From: Hyphomicrobiales bacterium
GTDB lineage: Bacteria; Pseudomonadota; Alphaproteobacteria; Rhizobiales; Rhizobiaceae
DNA length: 64,000 bases
Assembly: GCA_900473915.1 (NCBI GenBank)
Contig: UCNG01000025.1
Span: 33,023 to 97,022 of the forward strand
Reading direction: 5' to 3'
The notes under the pieces were generated by a model. It worked only from the letters and a program-made list of their open reading frames with translations, had not been told where the DNA came from and ran no database searches. Shown here piece after piece: positions 28,621 to 38,902 of this stretch (positions are counted from its first letter, which is position 1; each line of letters starts with the position of its first letter). The position numbers and the translations under genes were made by a program.

Positions 28621-29664
28621 ATGACAGACCGTCAGTCCAAATATCTGCCCGCCAATATCAGTCAGCACGTCGATGACGTTACCGGCAGCCGACGCCTGCG
28701 CCGCATGCGCAAGGCCGACTGGTCGCGCAGGCTTGTGCAGGAAACCCGGTTGACGGTCGATGACCTTATCCTGCCTTTCTTCCTGACCTATGGCACCGGC
28801 GTCGCCGAGCCTGTGGAAGCAATGCCTGGCGTTGAACGTTACTCGGTCGACATGGCCGTGCGCATGGCCGAAAAAGCCGCGAAGCTGGGCATTCCCGCCA
28901 TTGCCCCCTTCCCGCGCGAAAAGCTGGCAGTGAAGACCGAGGACGGCTCTTTCGTCGCGAGCCCGGATAATCTGATCAATCGTGCCGTGCGCGCAATCAA
29001 GAAGGAAGTGCCGGAAATCGGCATCATCACCGATGCGGCGCTCGACCCTTTCACCACGCATGGCCATGACGGCATCCTGCGTAACGGCGAGATCGTCAAT
29101 GACGAATCGGTTGCCATGGTCGTGCGCGGCGCGCTTTCGCAGGCTGAAGCCGGTGCAGACATCATCGCACCTTCCGATATGATGGACGGCCGCGTCGGTG
29201 CTGTGCGTCAGGCGCTGGACGAGCATGGCTTCTGCCACATACCGATCATGTCCTATGCCACCAAGTTCGCTTCCGCTTTTTACGGTCCATATCGCGATGC
29301 CATCGGCACGCAGGGGCTGCTGAAAGGCGACAAGAAGACCTATTATCTCGATCCGGCCAATCCGGAAGAAGCCGTGCGCGAGGCCGAGCAGGACATTGCC
29401 GAAGGCGCGGACATGCTGATGGTAAAGCCCGGCCTGCCCTATCTCGACATCATCCATCGCCTTAAGAGCGAGTTCCGCCTTCCAACCTATGCCTATCAGG
29501 TGTCGGGCGAATACGCGATGATCAAGGCCGCTGGCATCAATGGCTGGATCGACGAGGAAAAGGTGATGATGGAAAGCCTGCTCGCCTTCAAGCGCGCTGG
29601 TTGTGACGGAATTCTCACCTACTTCGCAATCGAAGTGGCTGAAAAACTTAAGCAACAGGGTTAA
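28621..29664 (+). CDS. hemB: Delta-aminolevulinic acid dehydratase (porphobilinogen synthase)
   Basis: 347-aa enzyme that joins two aminolevulinates into porphobilinogen for haem synthesis. The two active lysines are in SYATKFASAFYGPYRDA and LMVKPGLPYLDII. The metal region reads DAALDPFTTHGHDG without the zinc cysteines, so it is a Mg-type enzyme, as expected in alphaproteobacteria. The ATG at 28621 has GGGAA upstream; the frame is open 23 codons earlier but without a ribosome site. Confidence 0.96.
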   Translation: MTDRQSKYLPANISQHVDDVTGSRRLRRMRKADWSRRLVQETRLTVDDLILPFFLTYGTGVAEPVEAMPGVERYSVDMAVRMAEKAAKLGIPAIAPFPREKLAVKTEDGSFVASPDNLINRAVRAIKKEVPEIGIITDAALDPFTTHGHDGILRNGEIVNDESVAMVVRGALSQAEAGADIIAPSDMMDGRVGAVRQALDEHGFCHIPIMSYATKFASAFYGPYRDAIGTQGLLKGDKKTYYLDPANPEEAVREAEQDIAEGADMLMVKPGLPYLDIIHRLKSEFRLPTYAYQVSGEYAMIKAAGINGWIDEEKVMMESLLAFKRAGCDGILTYFAIEVAEKLKQQG

Positions 29665-29813
29665 GCGGCAAGCCCTTGCGGCAGGAAATCATCAAATTTC
29701 CTTGAAACTGCCGGTTTTGGTTCCCATGTTGATGACTGTTCCGCCGAGGTGGCGGGACAGCGCCGGTTCTCACATCCCCCCGGACGCTTCCTTGGAAACG
29801 ACTGGAAGGAAAA

Positions 29814-30284
29814 ATGTCCGACCATATTCTGCACGGCGAAGTCATGGGCCCGCGTTATGAAAGCCGCGCATTTTTTGAAGGCGTGCGCACGCGCCGCATT
29901 ATGGCTTTTCTCATCGATTACCTGATTGTTTTCCTGCTCTGCATCCCCGCAGCAATCGTCATCGCAATTCTGGGCATAATCACGCTCAGCCTCGGCTGGA
30001 TGCTCTACGGCATCATGTTTCCGATGGTGGCGCTGTTTTACGTAGCGCGCACGCTCGGCGGACCGCAGCAGGCCACCAAGGGCATGCAGATGATGAACAT
30101 CAAGCTCGTCAGGCTCGAAGGCGGCACGGTCGATCCCCTGCTCGCAATTGTTCACACGGTCCTGTTCTGGGGTCTGAACGTTGTCCTGACGCCCCTGATC
30201 CTGCTTGCCTCGCTGGTTCTCGACCGCAAGCGCACAGTACACGATCTTCTGCTCGGCACGGCTGTCATTCGTTCGGACCGCTGA
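29814..30284 (+). CDS. RDD-family membrane protein
   Basis: 156-aa protein with three or four hydrophobic helices. The RDD signature is visible as RRIMAFLIDYLIVFLL at the N-terminus and ATKGMQMMNIKLVRLEGG in the middle, ending DRKRTVHDLLLGTAVIRSD. RDD proteins are small, poorly characterised membrane proteins, some linked to ion exchange. It is 149 bp after hemB on the same strand. A ribosome site (GGAAGGAA) precedes the ATG. Confidence 0.85.
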   Translation: MSDHILHGEVMGPRYESRAFFEGVRTRRIMAFLIDYLIVFLLCIPAAIVIAILGIITLSLGWMLYGIMFPMVALFYVARTLGGPQQATKGMQMMNIKLVRLEGGTVDPLLAIVHTVLFWGLNVVLTPLILLASLVLDRKRTVHDLLLGTAVIRSDR

Positions 30285-30377
30285 CCTTCGCTGTCCGATT
30301 GAGGCGATGCTTCAAAAAAAATTCAGAGCCGGCTGCGCAAAATGCCTATTGACGTTTTGTGCGGTCGGCTCAATCCT

Positions 30378-30445
30378 TAGAGCATGTCTCCCAGAAGTGG
30401 GAACCGGTTTTGGGAGACGTGCGTGAAAACAAAAGCGTAAAGCGT
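30378..30445. repeat. Dispersed palindromic repeat between RDD gene and bpt
   Basis: TTAGAGCATGTCTCCCAGAA, GTGGGAACCGGTTTTGGGAG and ACGTGCGTGAAAACAAAAGC follow one another. CTCCCA and TGGGAG give the central hairpin. The layout and the AAAACAAAAGCGTAAAGCG tail are familiar from Rhizobiales repeats and relate to the other units listed here. Confidence 0.6.
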
Positions 30446-30525
30446 GTCATATGCGTGTGTTAGATGCGACCCGCTTTCGAGCCAGTATCGTGATGGTTTC
30501 GGTATTGCCATTTCGTGGATATTGA

Positions 30526-31275
30526 ATGACCCATCAACCGCAACAGTCTCCGCAGTTCTTTCTGACAGCTCCGTCGCCCTGTCCTTATCTTGAAGGCCAG
30601 ATGGAGCGAAAAGTCTTTACGCATCTGGTCGGAGACAAGGCGAACGAGATCAACGATCTTCTGACCCAGGGCGGTTTCCGCCGTTCCCAGAACATAGCTT
30701 ACCGTCCGGCCTGCGAACTGTGCAGGGCCTGTATTTCCGTTCGCATCCTTGCAGGCGAGTTCGAAATGACGCGCAACATGCGTCGCGTCTGGGCTCAGAA
30801 CAGCGATCTGATCGGGCGTGTGCACAAGGCCCAGCCCAGCACCGAGCAATATGCGCTTTTCCGTGATTATCTCGATGCGCGCCATCGCTCGGGCGGCATG
30901 TCCGACATGACCGTGCTCGATTATGCGATGATGGTCGAGGACACTCACGTCAACACGCAGATCATCGAATATCGCCGACGCGGACCGGATAGTTTCATCG
31001 ATCCGAAAGGTGATGGCGAGCTTATTGCCGTGGCTTTGACCGACGTGATGGCCGATGGCCTGTCGATGGTCTATTCGTTCTTCTCACCGCATATGCATGA
31101 CAGGTCGCTCGGCACCTATATGATCCTCGACCATATCAAGAGGGCACATGCGGCGGGCTTGCCGCACGTCTATCTCGGCTATTGGGTCGAGGGGTCACGC
31201 AAGATGCAATACAAGATCCGCTTCACCCCGCAGGAACATCTGGGTCCCCGCGGCTGGCAGCGATTTGAGGGTTAG
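30526..31275 (+). CDS. bpt: Aspartate/glutamate leucyltransferase Bpt
   Basis: 249-aa aminoacyl-tRNA-protein transferase that adds Leu from Leu-tRNA to proteins with N-terminal Asp or Glu, marking them for ClpS/ClpAP. The N-terminal Cys cluster reads [17 protein letters not shown], and the GNAT-like transferase fold has [33 protein letters not shown] and RFTPQEHLG. Length is typical. Its last bases overlap the stop of the convergent GNAT gene. Confidence 0.94.
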   Translation: MTHQPQQSPQFFLTAPSPCPYLEGQMERKVFTHLVGDKANEINDLLTQGGFRRSQNIAYRPACELCRACISVRILAGEFEMTRNMRRVWAQNSDLIGRVHKAQPSTEQYALFRDYLDARHRSGGMSDMTVLDYAMMVEDTHVNTQIIEYRRRGPDSFIDPKGDGELIAVALTDVMADGLSMVYSFFSPHMHDRSLGTYMILDHIKRAHAAGLPHVYLGYWVEGSRKMQYKIRFTPQEHLGPRGWQRFEG

Positions 31276-31742
31276 GCGCTGAGCTGCTTCTCCATCGGAT
31301 ATGACAGCGCCGTCCCCCACCATATTTGCGGTTCGCCTACTGGCTTATAGCCTTGTCCTGCATAAAATCGATGCGCCGTTTCCGTGCTGACAAGTCGGAC
31401 AACCGTCACGCTCCGCAGCAAAAGATGCTTTTCGAACTCCGACAGGAGCGCCTTGCTGACACCGCGAAAACGATAGTCTGGGGAAACATAATTCAGCAGG
31501 ATTTCTCCCTCGTCCGTCGCCAGCCCGACCCCGGCCATGCCGCTGTCGATTTCCGCGACGAGCAAGGTTTGAAACGGTTGTTCTATCCACTTCCCCACGT
31601 TTTCAGGCGTTTTGTTGGCGAGCCACGGCAACAGAATATCGTCGCGCCCCTCGTGATCAGCCGTGCAAAGCTCGGTAATCGAACGCCTCAAAACATTGCA
31701 AATCTCGACGGCATCGTCAGGTATCGCCGCACGAATACGCAT
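31272..31742 (-). CDS. GNAT-family N-acetyltransferase
   Basis: 156-aa acetyltransferase. The N-terminus [20 protein letters not shown] and the acetyl-CoA site [20 protein letters not shown] are typical, although the Q/RxxGxG/A loop is slightly altered (RFRGVS). [14 protein letters not shown] is the usual C-terminal motif. The substrate is unknown. The stop overlaps that of bpt by three bases on the opposite strand. Confidence 0.82.
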   Translation of the reverse strand: MRIRAAIPDDAVEICNVLRRSITELCTADHEGRDDILLPWLANKTPENVGKWIEQPFQTLLVAEIDSGMAGVGLATDEGEILLNYVSPDYRFRGVSKALLSEFEKHLLLRSVTVVRLVSTETAHRFYAGQGYKPVGEPQIWWGTALSYPMEKQLSA

Positions 31743-31832
31743 GAGAGCCTCCCGGAACGCGGTATGCGATCCACTCCATGCTATTCAATAATCAGGTGTA
31801 AATCGACCGCAACTTCTAGGGTCAGGACCGAT

Positions 31833-34145
31833 TTAAAACTTGCCTGAACGCGGGAAACCCTTCGGCACCAGACGGCCCGCAGAAGCACGCGCGCCTATCC
31901 ATTCGGCCAGTTCTTCCTTGTTGCGATTGAACGTGCGGTCTGCCGAATCCTGCCAGGAAAGCCCTTCGGCAATGGCAAAGGTGCGGACGTCGGATACACC
32001 CCCATCCTTGTACTTTTGCAAGCGCACGCCCTTGCCGCGTGTCATTTCTGGAATGTCGGAAAGCGGGAAGACCACCATCTTGCGGTTTTCGCCGACGACC
32101 GCGATATGATCGCCGGAAACCCGCTGGCAAAGCTTCGCCTCGTCCGGCGCCTTGACGTTCATCACCTGCTTGCCCTTGCGGGTGTTGGCGACAGCCTCGC
32201 TTTCAGGAACGATGAAACCATTACCTTCATGCGATACCAGCAGCAGTTTCGCCGCCGGATCGTGGACGAAGGCTGTCAGGATATCCTGATCGTTTTCCAT
32301 GTCGACAAGAATGCGGATCGGCTCGCCATGACCGCGACCGCCCGGCAGCGTGTTCGCGCCAATGGTGAAGAACTTGCCGCCGGTCGTGAAGAACAGAAGC
32401 TTGTCGGTGGTTTCCGCATGGAAAGCGAGCTTGAGCTTGTCGCCTTCCTTGAAGGACAGCGTCGAGAAATCGGCCAGATGCCCCTTCATCGCACGCAGCC
32501 AGCCTTTTTCCGACACAACAATCGTGACCGGCTCACGCTCGATCATCGCCTGATGAATATCTTCCAGATCATGGGTCGGCGCTTCGGCAAAATGGGTACG
32601 GCGCTCCCCAAGCTTGGTCTTTGGTCCGAATTTTTCGCGCACGGCCTTGATTTCGGCGCTGATCTTCTTCCACTGACGTGTACCGGAAGCAAGCAACCCT
32701 TCGAGATCGGTCTTCTCGGCGGTGAGGTCATCGAACTCCTTGCGGATTTCGAATTCCTCAAGCTTGCGCAAGGAACGCAGACGCATATTGAGGATCGATT
32801 CAGCCTGAACGTCTGTCAGTTCGAATGTCCGCATCAAGTCCTGTTTCGGCTCATCCTCCTCACGGATGATGCGGATCACCTCATCCAGATTGAGATAAGC
32901 GATCAGGAAACCGCCAAGAATTTCCAGGCGTCTTTCGATTTCCGCCAGACGGAACTGCGAGCGGCGGACAAGCACTTCCTTGCGGTGGTCGAGCCATTCG
33001 CGCAGCACCGCGCCCAGCGAAAGAACGTTCGGGACCTTGCCGTGCGACAGCACGTTCATGTTGAGCGAAACGCGGCTTTCAAGCTCGGTCAGCTTGAACA
33101 GCGATTCCATCAGCAGTTCGGGATCGACGGTGCGGTTTTTCGGCTCCAGAACGATGCGGATGTCTTCCGCCGACTCGTCGCGAATGTCGTCAAGCAGCGG
33201 CAGCTTCTTCGCCAGCAGCAGTTCCGCGATTTTTTCGATGAGGCGCGACTTCTGCACTTGATAGGGAATTTCGGTGACGACAATCACCCACGTGCCGCGA
33301 TTGCCCTCTTCCTTTTCCCATTTCGCGCGAACGCGAAATGCGCCGCGACCCGTGCGATAGGCATCGACAATATTGCCATGCTCTTCGACAAGGATGCCGC
33401 CGGTCGGGAAATCCGGGCCGCGTACCTTGGTCTTCAACAGCGCAGCAGGATCGGTCTTCGCTTCCTGTTCGATTTCCGCATATTGTTCCGGTGAGGTAAC
33501 GAGTTCCTCCACCGGCGCATCGGGATGATTGATCAGATAAAGCGCCGATGAGCAAAGCTCCGCAACATTATGCGGCGGAATGTTGGTCGCCATGCCGACC
33601 GCGATGCCAGCAGAACCATTGGCCAGCAGGTTCGGGAAAGCGCCCGGAAGGACGATGGGCTCCTCGTCCTCCTCATTATAGGTCGGACGAAAATCGATGG
33701 CGTTTTCGTTGATGCCTTCGAGCAGCAGCGTCGCCACTTCCGTCATGCGCGCTTCGGTATAACGCATGGCCGCGGCGTTATCGCCGTCGATATTGCCAAA
33801 ATTGCCCTGCCCGTCCACGAGCGGATAACGTACGGCAAAATCCTGCGCCAGACGCACCAGCGCATCGTAGATCGACGCATCGCCGTGGGGATGGAACTTA
33901 CCCATCACGTCGCCGACGATACGCGCGCATTTCGCATAAGCCTGATCGGGATTGAGGCGCAGCAGGCGCATGGCGTGCATGATGCGGCGATGCACCGGCT
34001 TCAGGCCGTCGCGCACGTCCGGCAGCGCACGATGCATGATCGTCGACAACGCATAAGCGAGGTAACGTTCCTCGAGAGCCGACTTGAGATCGACCCGCTC
34101 GATGTGTTCTTCGCCGTCGTCCGGCGGAATCAGACTTTTTCCCAT
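31833..34145 (-). CDS. parC: DNA topoisomerase IV subunit A
   Basis: 770-aa subunit that cuts and rejoins DNA in chromosome decatenation, with ParE (not in this window). The quinolone region reads [20 protein letters not shown]; the active Tyr is in [12 protein letters not shown]. The position equal to Escherichia coli Ser80 is Ala, and Glu84 is Asp. The C-terminal domain has the usual beta-pinwheel blades, for example [13 protein letters not shown]. The ATG at 34145 starts [18 protein letters not shown]; the upstream frame is not conserved in style. Confidence 0.95.
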   Translation of the reverse strand: MGKSLIPPDDGEEHIERVDLKSALEERYLAYALSTIMHRALPDVRDGLKPVHRRIMHAMRLLRLNPDQAYAKCARIVGDVMGKFHPHGDASIYDALVRLAQDFAVRYPLVDGQGNFGNIDGDNAAAMRYTEARMTEVATLLLEGINENAIDFRPTYNEEDEEPIVLPGAFPNLLANGSAGIAVGMATNIPPHNVAELCSSALYLINHPDAPVEELVTSPEQYAEIEQEAKTDPAALLKTKVRGPDFPTGGILVEEHGNIVDAYRTGRGAFRVRAKWEKEEGNRGTWVIVVTEIPYQVQKSRLIEKIAELLLAKKLPLLDDIRDESAEDIRIVLEPKNRTVDPELLMESLFKLTELESRVSLNMNVLSHGKVPNVLSLGAVLREWLDHRKEVLVRRSQFRLAEIERRLEILGGFLIAYLNLDEVIRIIREEDEPKQDLMRTFELTDVQAESILNMRLRSLRKLEEFEIRKEFDDLTAEKTDLEGLLASGTRQWKKISAEIKAVREKFGPKTKLGERRTHFAEAPTHDLEDIHQAMIEREPVTIVVSEKGWLRAMKGHLADFSTLSFKEGDKLKLAFHAETTDKLLFFTTGGKFFTIGANTLPGGRGHGEPIRILVDMENDQDILTAFVHDPAAKLLLVSHEGNGFIVPESEAVANTRKGKQVMNVKAPDEAKLCQRVSGDHIAVVGENRKMVVFPLSDIPEMTRGKGVRLQKYKDGGVSDVRTFAIAEGLSWQDSADRTFNRNKEELAEWIGARASAGRLVPKGFPRSGKF

Positions 34146-34368
34146 GTCTCTTCGTACCAACTGCGCGATTCGCCAGCAAGAGTTCAGGAGAACCAATCCA
34201 GTACATTAGTGTGTAATAGTCGCAATCCTGCCGCCATTTGCGTCCTATAGAGCTATTCGGTTGGATTTCCCCTGCTGCAATCGCAGGCTGAACAAATCAT
34301 GTTGTTGTTGCACATGATTTCTGCCTATGAATGCCGCGCTACATTAAAGACTAGGCAGGAGCTTTCGA

Positions 34369-35565
34369 ATGCAGGTTTTCGTCAACATCAAGCCAGCGGC
34401 ACGTGTTTTGGCCGCCGGTACAGCGCTTTCGCTGGTATTCGGCAGCGCAGCCATGGCGGCTGACGCCAATGCGGTGGCCGAGCGCATCAAGGCGCTCTAC
34501 GCGAAACAGGGCGGCGAACTGAGCTTCGCCAATGTTCAGGCAAACGGCTCCGACATCGTGCTTCAGGGCACCAAGATCAAGCTGCCGACGGTGGGCGAAA
34601 AGGAAACCGCCATCGGCGACGTGACGCTCCAGAACGTGCAGGATGCACCGGACGGCGGTTACAGTATCGAACAGGTCACCGTGCCAGACCTGGCGTTTGC
34701 CGGTCAATCCGGCAAGAATGACAAGGCCGAAATGAAGGGCCTTGTCATGCAGAATCTGCATATTCCGTCGGAAAAGGCCAAGGGCCCGCTCGACAGCATG
34801 GTGATGTACGACAAGCTGAAGATCGACGAAATCCTGTTCGGCACGCCCGGCAAAGACGGCGCCACGGTGAAGGGCTTCGACCTGTCGCTCGACACCACCA
34901 ACAAGGCTGAGAAGATCGGCTATGTCTGGAACATAGCCAATATCGACGCGACCTTTGAAAAAGGCGGCAAGAACCCGCTTGCGCCGCTCGATATGAACAC
35001 GTTCAACGGCTCTCTGACCTCCAAGGGCAGCTGGTCGCCGACTTCCGGCGACACGTCGCTGGACCAGCTGGAGCTTGAGGCAAAGGAACTCGGCAAGATC
35101 AACATCACCGGCAGCCTTGGCGGGTATGATCTGGCTTTCCTCGAGGCCGTCCAGAAGACACAGGAAAACATGAGCAAGGCCGATGCGGACAAGGATGCCG
35201 CCGGTCTCGCCATTCTTGGTCTTGCGGAACAGCTCAACCTCAAGAACCTGTCGATCCGTTTCGACAACGATACCCTGACCCAGAAGGTTCTGGATTATTA
35301 CGGAAAGCAACAGGGCGCGGATGGCAAGCAGCTTGGCCAGCAGATGAAGATGATGGTTCCGCTGATGGCAACGCAGCTGAAGAACCCGGAATTTGCCCAG
35401 CAGCTCAAGGCCGCATCCGACAAGTTCTTCGACGATCCGAAGTCGCTGACCATCAGCGCAACGCCCGACCAGCCGGTGACCTTCGCTTCCATCGTTGCCA
35501 CGGCATCGCTGGACCCGACGAAGATCATCCAGCTTCTGAAAGTCAGCGTCGACGCCAACAATTAA
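34369..35565 (+). CDS. Secreted periplasmic protein of unknown function
   Basis: 398-aa protein I cannot place in a named family. A signal peptide ends near AAMAADA (residue 30). The mature part is rich in Asp, Gly and Lys with alternating hydrophobic residues (DIVLQGTKIKLPTVG, IGDVTLQNVQDAPDGGYSIE), as in beta-rich proteins of the DUF945 kind. Helical stretches follow near residue 265 and 305-350. No transmembrane segment follows the signal. A strong terminator ends the gene. It lies between parC and aspS, divergent from the former and convergent with the latter. Confidence 0.75.
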   Translation: MQVFVNIKPAARVLAAGTALSLVFGSAAMAADANAVAERIKALYAKQGGELSFANVQANGSDIVLQGTKIKLPTVGEKETAIGDVTLQNVQDAPDGGYSIEQVTVPDLAFAGQSGKNDKAEMKGLVMQNLHIPSEKAKGPLDSMVMYDKLKIDEILFGTPGKDGATVKGFDLSLDTTNKAEKIGYVWNIANIDATFEKGGKNPLAPLDMNTFNGSLTSKGSWSPTSGDTSLDQLELEAKELGKINITGSLGGYDLAFLEAVQKTQENMSKADADKDAAGLAILGLAEQLNLKNLSIRFDNDTLTQKVLDYYGKQQGADGKQLGQQMKMMVPLMATQLKNPEFAQQLKAASDKFFDDPKSLTISATPDQPVTFASIVATASLDPTKIIQLLKVSVDANN

Positions 35566-35571
35566 ACGATA

Positions 35572-35602
35572 AGTCCGGTGAGTTTCCTCACCGGACTTTT
35601 TC
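35572..35602 (+). terminator. Intrinsic terminator of the periplasmic protein gene
   Basis: AGTCCGGTGAG (35572-35582) pairs with CTCACCGGACT (35587-35597) around TTTC, followed by TTTTC: a perfect 11-bp stem just past the stop codon. Confidence 0.9.
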
Positions 35603-35611
35603 AAAGGCAAT

Positions 35612-35640
35612 AAAAAACCCGGCTCGACGCCGGGTTTTTT
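35612..35640 (-). terminator. Bidirectional terminator, end of aspS
   Basis: AAAAAACCCGGC (35612-35623) pairs with GCCGGGTTTTTT (35629-35640). Both strands end in a run of six T. It sits ten bases past the aspS stop and backs up the terminator at 35572. Confidence 0.88.
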
Positions 35641-35650
35641 CATGTGGGCT

Positions 35651-37438
35651 TCAGCTCTTTTGCACCGGGGCCAGACGGATATGCAGGTCACGCAATTGCG
35701 CGGGCGTCACATCCGAAGGCGCGTTCATCAGAAGATCGAGCGCCTGCTGGTTCATCGGGAACAGCGAAATTTCACGCAGGTTCTTCGCGCCGACCAGAAG
35801 CATGATCACGCGGTCGATACCGGCAGCCATGCCGCCATGCGGAGGCGCGCCATACTGGAACGCACGGTAGAGACCGCCGAAACGCTCTTCCACGTCCTGC
35901 TGGCTGAGACCAACTTTCTCGAAAGCCTTGACCATCACGTCCGGCAGCTGGTTACGGATCGAGCCGGACGCAATTTCAAAGCCGTTGCAGACGAGATCGT
36001 ACTGATAGGCCTTGATGGCGAGCGGATCCTGGTTTTCCAGCGCGTCCATGCCGCCCTGCGGCATGGAGAACGGGTTGTGCGCGAAGTCGAGCTTCTTGTT
36101 GTCCTCGTCCCATTCGTAGAACGGGAAGTCGATGATCCAGGCGAGTTCGAAACGGTCGCGATCGACGAGGTTCAGTTCCTCGCCTGCGCGGGTGCGGGCA
36201 TCGCCAGCGAACTTGTAGAACTTGGAGGGCAGACCGGCAACGAAGAAGCATGCATCGCCATCGCCGAGGCCAAGCTGGTTGCGCAGCGCTTCGGTGCGTT
36301 CTTCGCCGATGTTCTTGGCAATCGGGCCGGCACCTTCGAGCTTGTCGCCTTCCTTGCGCCAGAAGATATAGCCGAGGCCCGGCTGGCCCTCGCCCTGCGC
36401 CCAGGAATTCATGCGGTCGCAGAATGCGCGGCTTCCGCCCGTCTTGGCCGGGATTGCCCAGACTTCAACCTTCGGGTCGTTGGCGATCATGTTTGCGAAG
36501 ACCTTGAAGCCCGAACCTACAAAATGTTCAGTCACGGCCTGCATTTCAATCGGGTTGCGCAGGTCCGGCTTGTCCGAACCATAGGTACGGATCGCATCGT
36601 CATAGGCGATGCGACGGAATTTCTGCGTCACCGGCTTGCCTTCGGCAAACTCTTCGAAAATGCCGCGCATGACGGGTTCCATCGTTTCCCAGACTTCTTC
36701 CTGGGTCACGAAGCTCATTTCAAGGTCGAGCTGGTAGAACTCGCCCGGCAGGCGGTCGGCACGCGGGTCTTCGTCGCGGAAGCACGGCGCAATCTGGAAA
36801 TAGCGGTCGAAACCGGCAACCATCAAAAGCTGCTTGTACTGCTGCGGTGCTTGCGGCAGCGCATAGAACTTGCCTTCGTGAATACGGCTCGGCACGAGGA
36901 AGTCGCGCGCGCCTTCCGGCGAGGAAGCCGTCAGGATCGGCGTGGTGAACTCGTTGAAGCCGATCTCGGTCATGCGGCGACGCATCGCGGCGATGATCTT
37001 CGTGCGGCTCATGATGTTCTTGTGCAGCGTTTCGCGGCGCAGGTCCAGGAAGCGGTATTTCAGGCGAATGTCTTCCGGATAGTCCGGCTCGCCAAAGACC
37101 GGCAGCGGCAATTCCTTGGCAGCCGCCAGCACTTCGATTTCCGTTGCGAAGATTTCCACTTCGCCGGTCGGCAGGTTGGCGTTGACCGCATCGTCTGCGC
37201 GGGCCTTCACTTCACCATCGACACGGATAACCCATTCGCCGCGAACGGTTTCAGCAACCTTGAAGGCGGGCGAATCGGGATCGGCCACGATCTGGGTAAT
37301 GCCGTAATGATCGCGAAGATCGATGAAGAGAATGCCGCCATGGTCACGGACGCGGTGAACCCAGCCGGACAGACGGACAGTCGAACCAACGTCCGTCTTG
37401 CGAAGGGCTGCGCAGGTATGGCTGCGGTAACGATGCAT
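35651..37438 (-). CDS. aspS: Aspartate--tRNA ligase
   Basis: 595-aa class II aminoacyl-tRNA synthetase. The OB-fold anticodon domain is at the N-terminus ([20 protein letters not shown]). Motif 2 reads [20 protein letters not shown], and motif 3 is in [19 protein letters not shown]. The bacterial GAD insertion is present. Alphaproteobacteria usually have a GatCAB enzyme, so this may charge tRNA-Asn as well, but that cannot be decided here. The ATG at 37438 ([13 protein letters not shown]) is the family start; the 53 codons upstream are not coding-like. Confidence 0.96.
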   Translation of the reverse strand: MHRYRSHTCAALRKTDVGSTVRLSGWVHRVRDHGGILFIDLRDHYGITQIVADPDSPAFKVAETVRGEWVIRVDGEVKARADDAVNANLPTGEVEIFATEIEVLAAAKELPLPVFGEPDYPEDIRLKYRFLDLRRETLHKNIMSRTKIIAAMRRRMTEIGFNEFTTPILTASSPEGARDFLVPSRIHEGKFYALPQAPQQYKQLLMVAGFDRYFQIAPCFRDEDPRADRLPGEFYQLDLEMSFVTQEEVWETMEPVMRGIFEEFAEGKPVTQKFRRIAYDDAIRTYGSDKPDLRNPIEMQAVTEHFVGSGFKVFANMIANDPKVEVWAIPAKTGGSRAFCDRMNSWAQGEGQPGLGYIFWRKEGDKLEGAGPIAKNIGEERTEALRNQLGLGDGDACFFVAGLPSKFYKFAGDARTRAGEELNLVDRDRFELAWIIDFPFYEWDEDNKKLDFAHNPFSMPQGGMDALENQDPLAIKAYQYDLVCNGFEIASGSIRNQLPDVMVKAFEKVGLSQQDVEERFGGLYRAFQYGAPPHGGMAAGIDRVIMLLVGAKNLREISLFPMNQQALDLLMNAPSDVTPAQLRDLHIRLAPVQKS

Positions 37439-37663
37439 GATTTCTGCCTTTTGGTAAGATAAATCAGTGCAGGCAAAGCGCTGCAAATTCTGGCGGAAAA
37501 GCGCATTTTGCCCGGGTTTTGTCAAGTCTGCACTCTCTGCAAGCGTCGAGGTTCGGGCGTCTTGACGCAAAGTATCGACAAAAAACACTATTTGCACTTG
37601 TTATACCGCGCGTTTTGCGCATTCTTTCGGGACAAGCGGCCGCGCTTTCTCTAAAAGGTAACC

Positions 37664-38821
37664 ATGCATCTTATTACGACGACAAAGGCCCTCGAAGAGG
37701 CCGTATCCGCCCTTGCCAAATCCGATTTTGTCACAGTCGACACGGAATTTATCCGCGAAACGACGTTCTGGCCGGAATTGTGCCTTATCCAGATGGCTTC
37801 ACCCGACCACACGGCGCTTGTAGACGCTCTCGCGCCGGGGCTGGACCTCGCACCCTTCTTCCGCCTGATGGCCGACGAAAAAGTGGTCAAGGTTTTCCAT
37901 GCCGCGCGACAGGACATCGAAATCGTCTTCCATCTGGGCGACCTGATCCCTTCGCCTGTCTTCGACAGTCAGGTGGCAGCGATGGTCTGCGGCTTTGGCG
38001 ATGCCATTTCCTATGACCAGCTTGTGCAGAAAGTCACCGGCAAGCATATCGACAAGTCGTCCCGGTTTACCGACTGGCGACGCCGCCCCCTTTCCGACAA
38101 GCAGCTCGACTATGCGCTGGCGGACGTGACCTATCTGCGCGACATTTATCTCTATCTGAAACAGGAACTGGAGAAAGAGGGTCGCAGCGAGTGGGTGAAC
38201 GAGGAAATGGCGGTGCTAACTTCCCGCGAAACCTACGATCTTCATCCAGACGATGCATGGCGGCGGGTCAAGGCGCGTGTTCGCAAGCCAATCGAGCAGG
38301 CAATCGTGCAGGCCGTCGCCGCCTGGCGCGAACGTGAAGCCCGCGAGCGCAATGTGCCGCGCGGACGCATCATCAAGGACGACACGATTGCCGAAATCGC
38401 CCAGCAGCAGCCGCGCGATGCGGAAGCGCTTGGACGTCTTCGTTCAATCCCGAAAGGTTGGGAGCGTTCCGCGCAGGCGGCAGGTCTCGTCGCCGCGATC
38501 CAGTCGGCGCTTGAAATCCCGAAGGAAGACTTGCCCAAATTGCCAAAGCCGTCCCATTCGCCGGAAGGCAGCGCGGCGGCTGCAGATATTCTCAAGGTAT
38601 TGCTGAAGCTGGTCACCGAAGAACACGGGGTCGCAGCAAAGATTGTGGCTAGTTCTGACGACATCGACAAGATCGCCGCGGAAGGCGACAAGGCAAACGT
38701 GCCTGCCCTGCATGGCTGGCGCCGCGAAGTTTTCGGCCAGAAGGCCCTCGACCTCATCGACGGCAAGATCGGCATCAAATTCGAGAACCGGCGGATAAGG
38801 GCAGTGGAGTTAGGGCAGTAG
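37664..38821 (+). CDS. rnd: Ribonuclease D
   Basis: 385-aa 3'-5' exoribonuclease for tRNA maturation. The DEDDy site is complete: VDTEFIRE (Asp, Glu), HAARQDIEIVF (Asp) and LDYALADVTYLRDIY (Tyr, Asp). HRDC-like helices follow from about residue 210. The last codons (AVELGQ) lie in an array of 8-bp repeats that spreads across the gap to ppx. The gene is divergent from aspS, 225 bp away. Confidence 0.94.
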   Translation: MHLITTTKALEEAVSALAKSDFVTVDTEFIRETTFWPELCLIQMASPDHTALVDALAPGLDLAPFFRLMADEKVVKVFHAARQDIEIVFHLGDLIPSPVFDSQVAAMVCGFGDAISYDQLVQKVTGKHIDKSSRFTDWRRRPLSDKQLDYALADVTYLRDIYLYLKQELEKEGRSEWVNEEMAVLTSRETYDLHPDDAWRRVKARVRKPIEQAIVQAVAAWREREARERNVPRGRIIKDDTIAEIAQQQPRDAEALGRLRSIPKGWERSAQAAGLVAAIQSALEIPKEDLPKLPKPSHSPEGSAAAADILKVLLKLVTEEHGVAAKIVASSDDIDKIAAEGDKANVPALHGWRREVFGQKALDLIDGKIGIKFENRRIRAVELGQ

Positions 38822-38902
38822 GGCAATAAGGCAGTAAGGCATTATGTGAATGCTCGCGCTAAACATACTGCCTTATTCACTTACTGCCTTATTCCCTCGT
38901 TC
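38812..38902. repeat. Inverted array of 8-bp repeats between rnd and ppx
   Basis: On the left, TAGGGCAG, TAGGGCAA, TAAGGCAG and TAAGGCAT follow in tandem. On the right, the reverse orientation repeats as TGCCTTAT, TCACTTAC, TGCCTTAT, TCCCTCGT and TCCCTCAA. AAGGCAGTAAG and CTTACTGCCTT are exact complements, so the whole region can fold into a long hairpin. The array overlaps the final codons of both converging genes. Confidence 0.7.

Noticed and set aside
34351-35691. 446-codon open frame opposite the periplasmic protein gene
   Set aside because: The plus-strand gene has a signal peptide, ribosome site and terminator; the antisense frame runs across both terminators.
35642-37462. 606-codon open frame opposite aspS
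   Set aside because: It is the antisense of a clear aspartyl-tRNA synthetase; long antisense frames are expected in GC-rich coding DNA.
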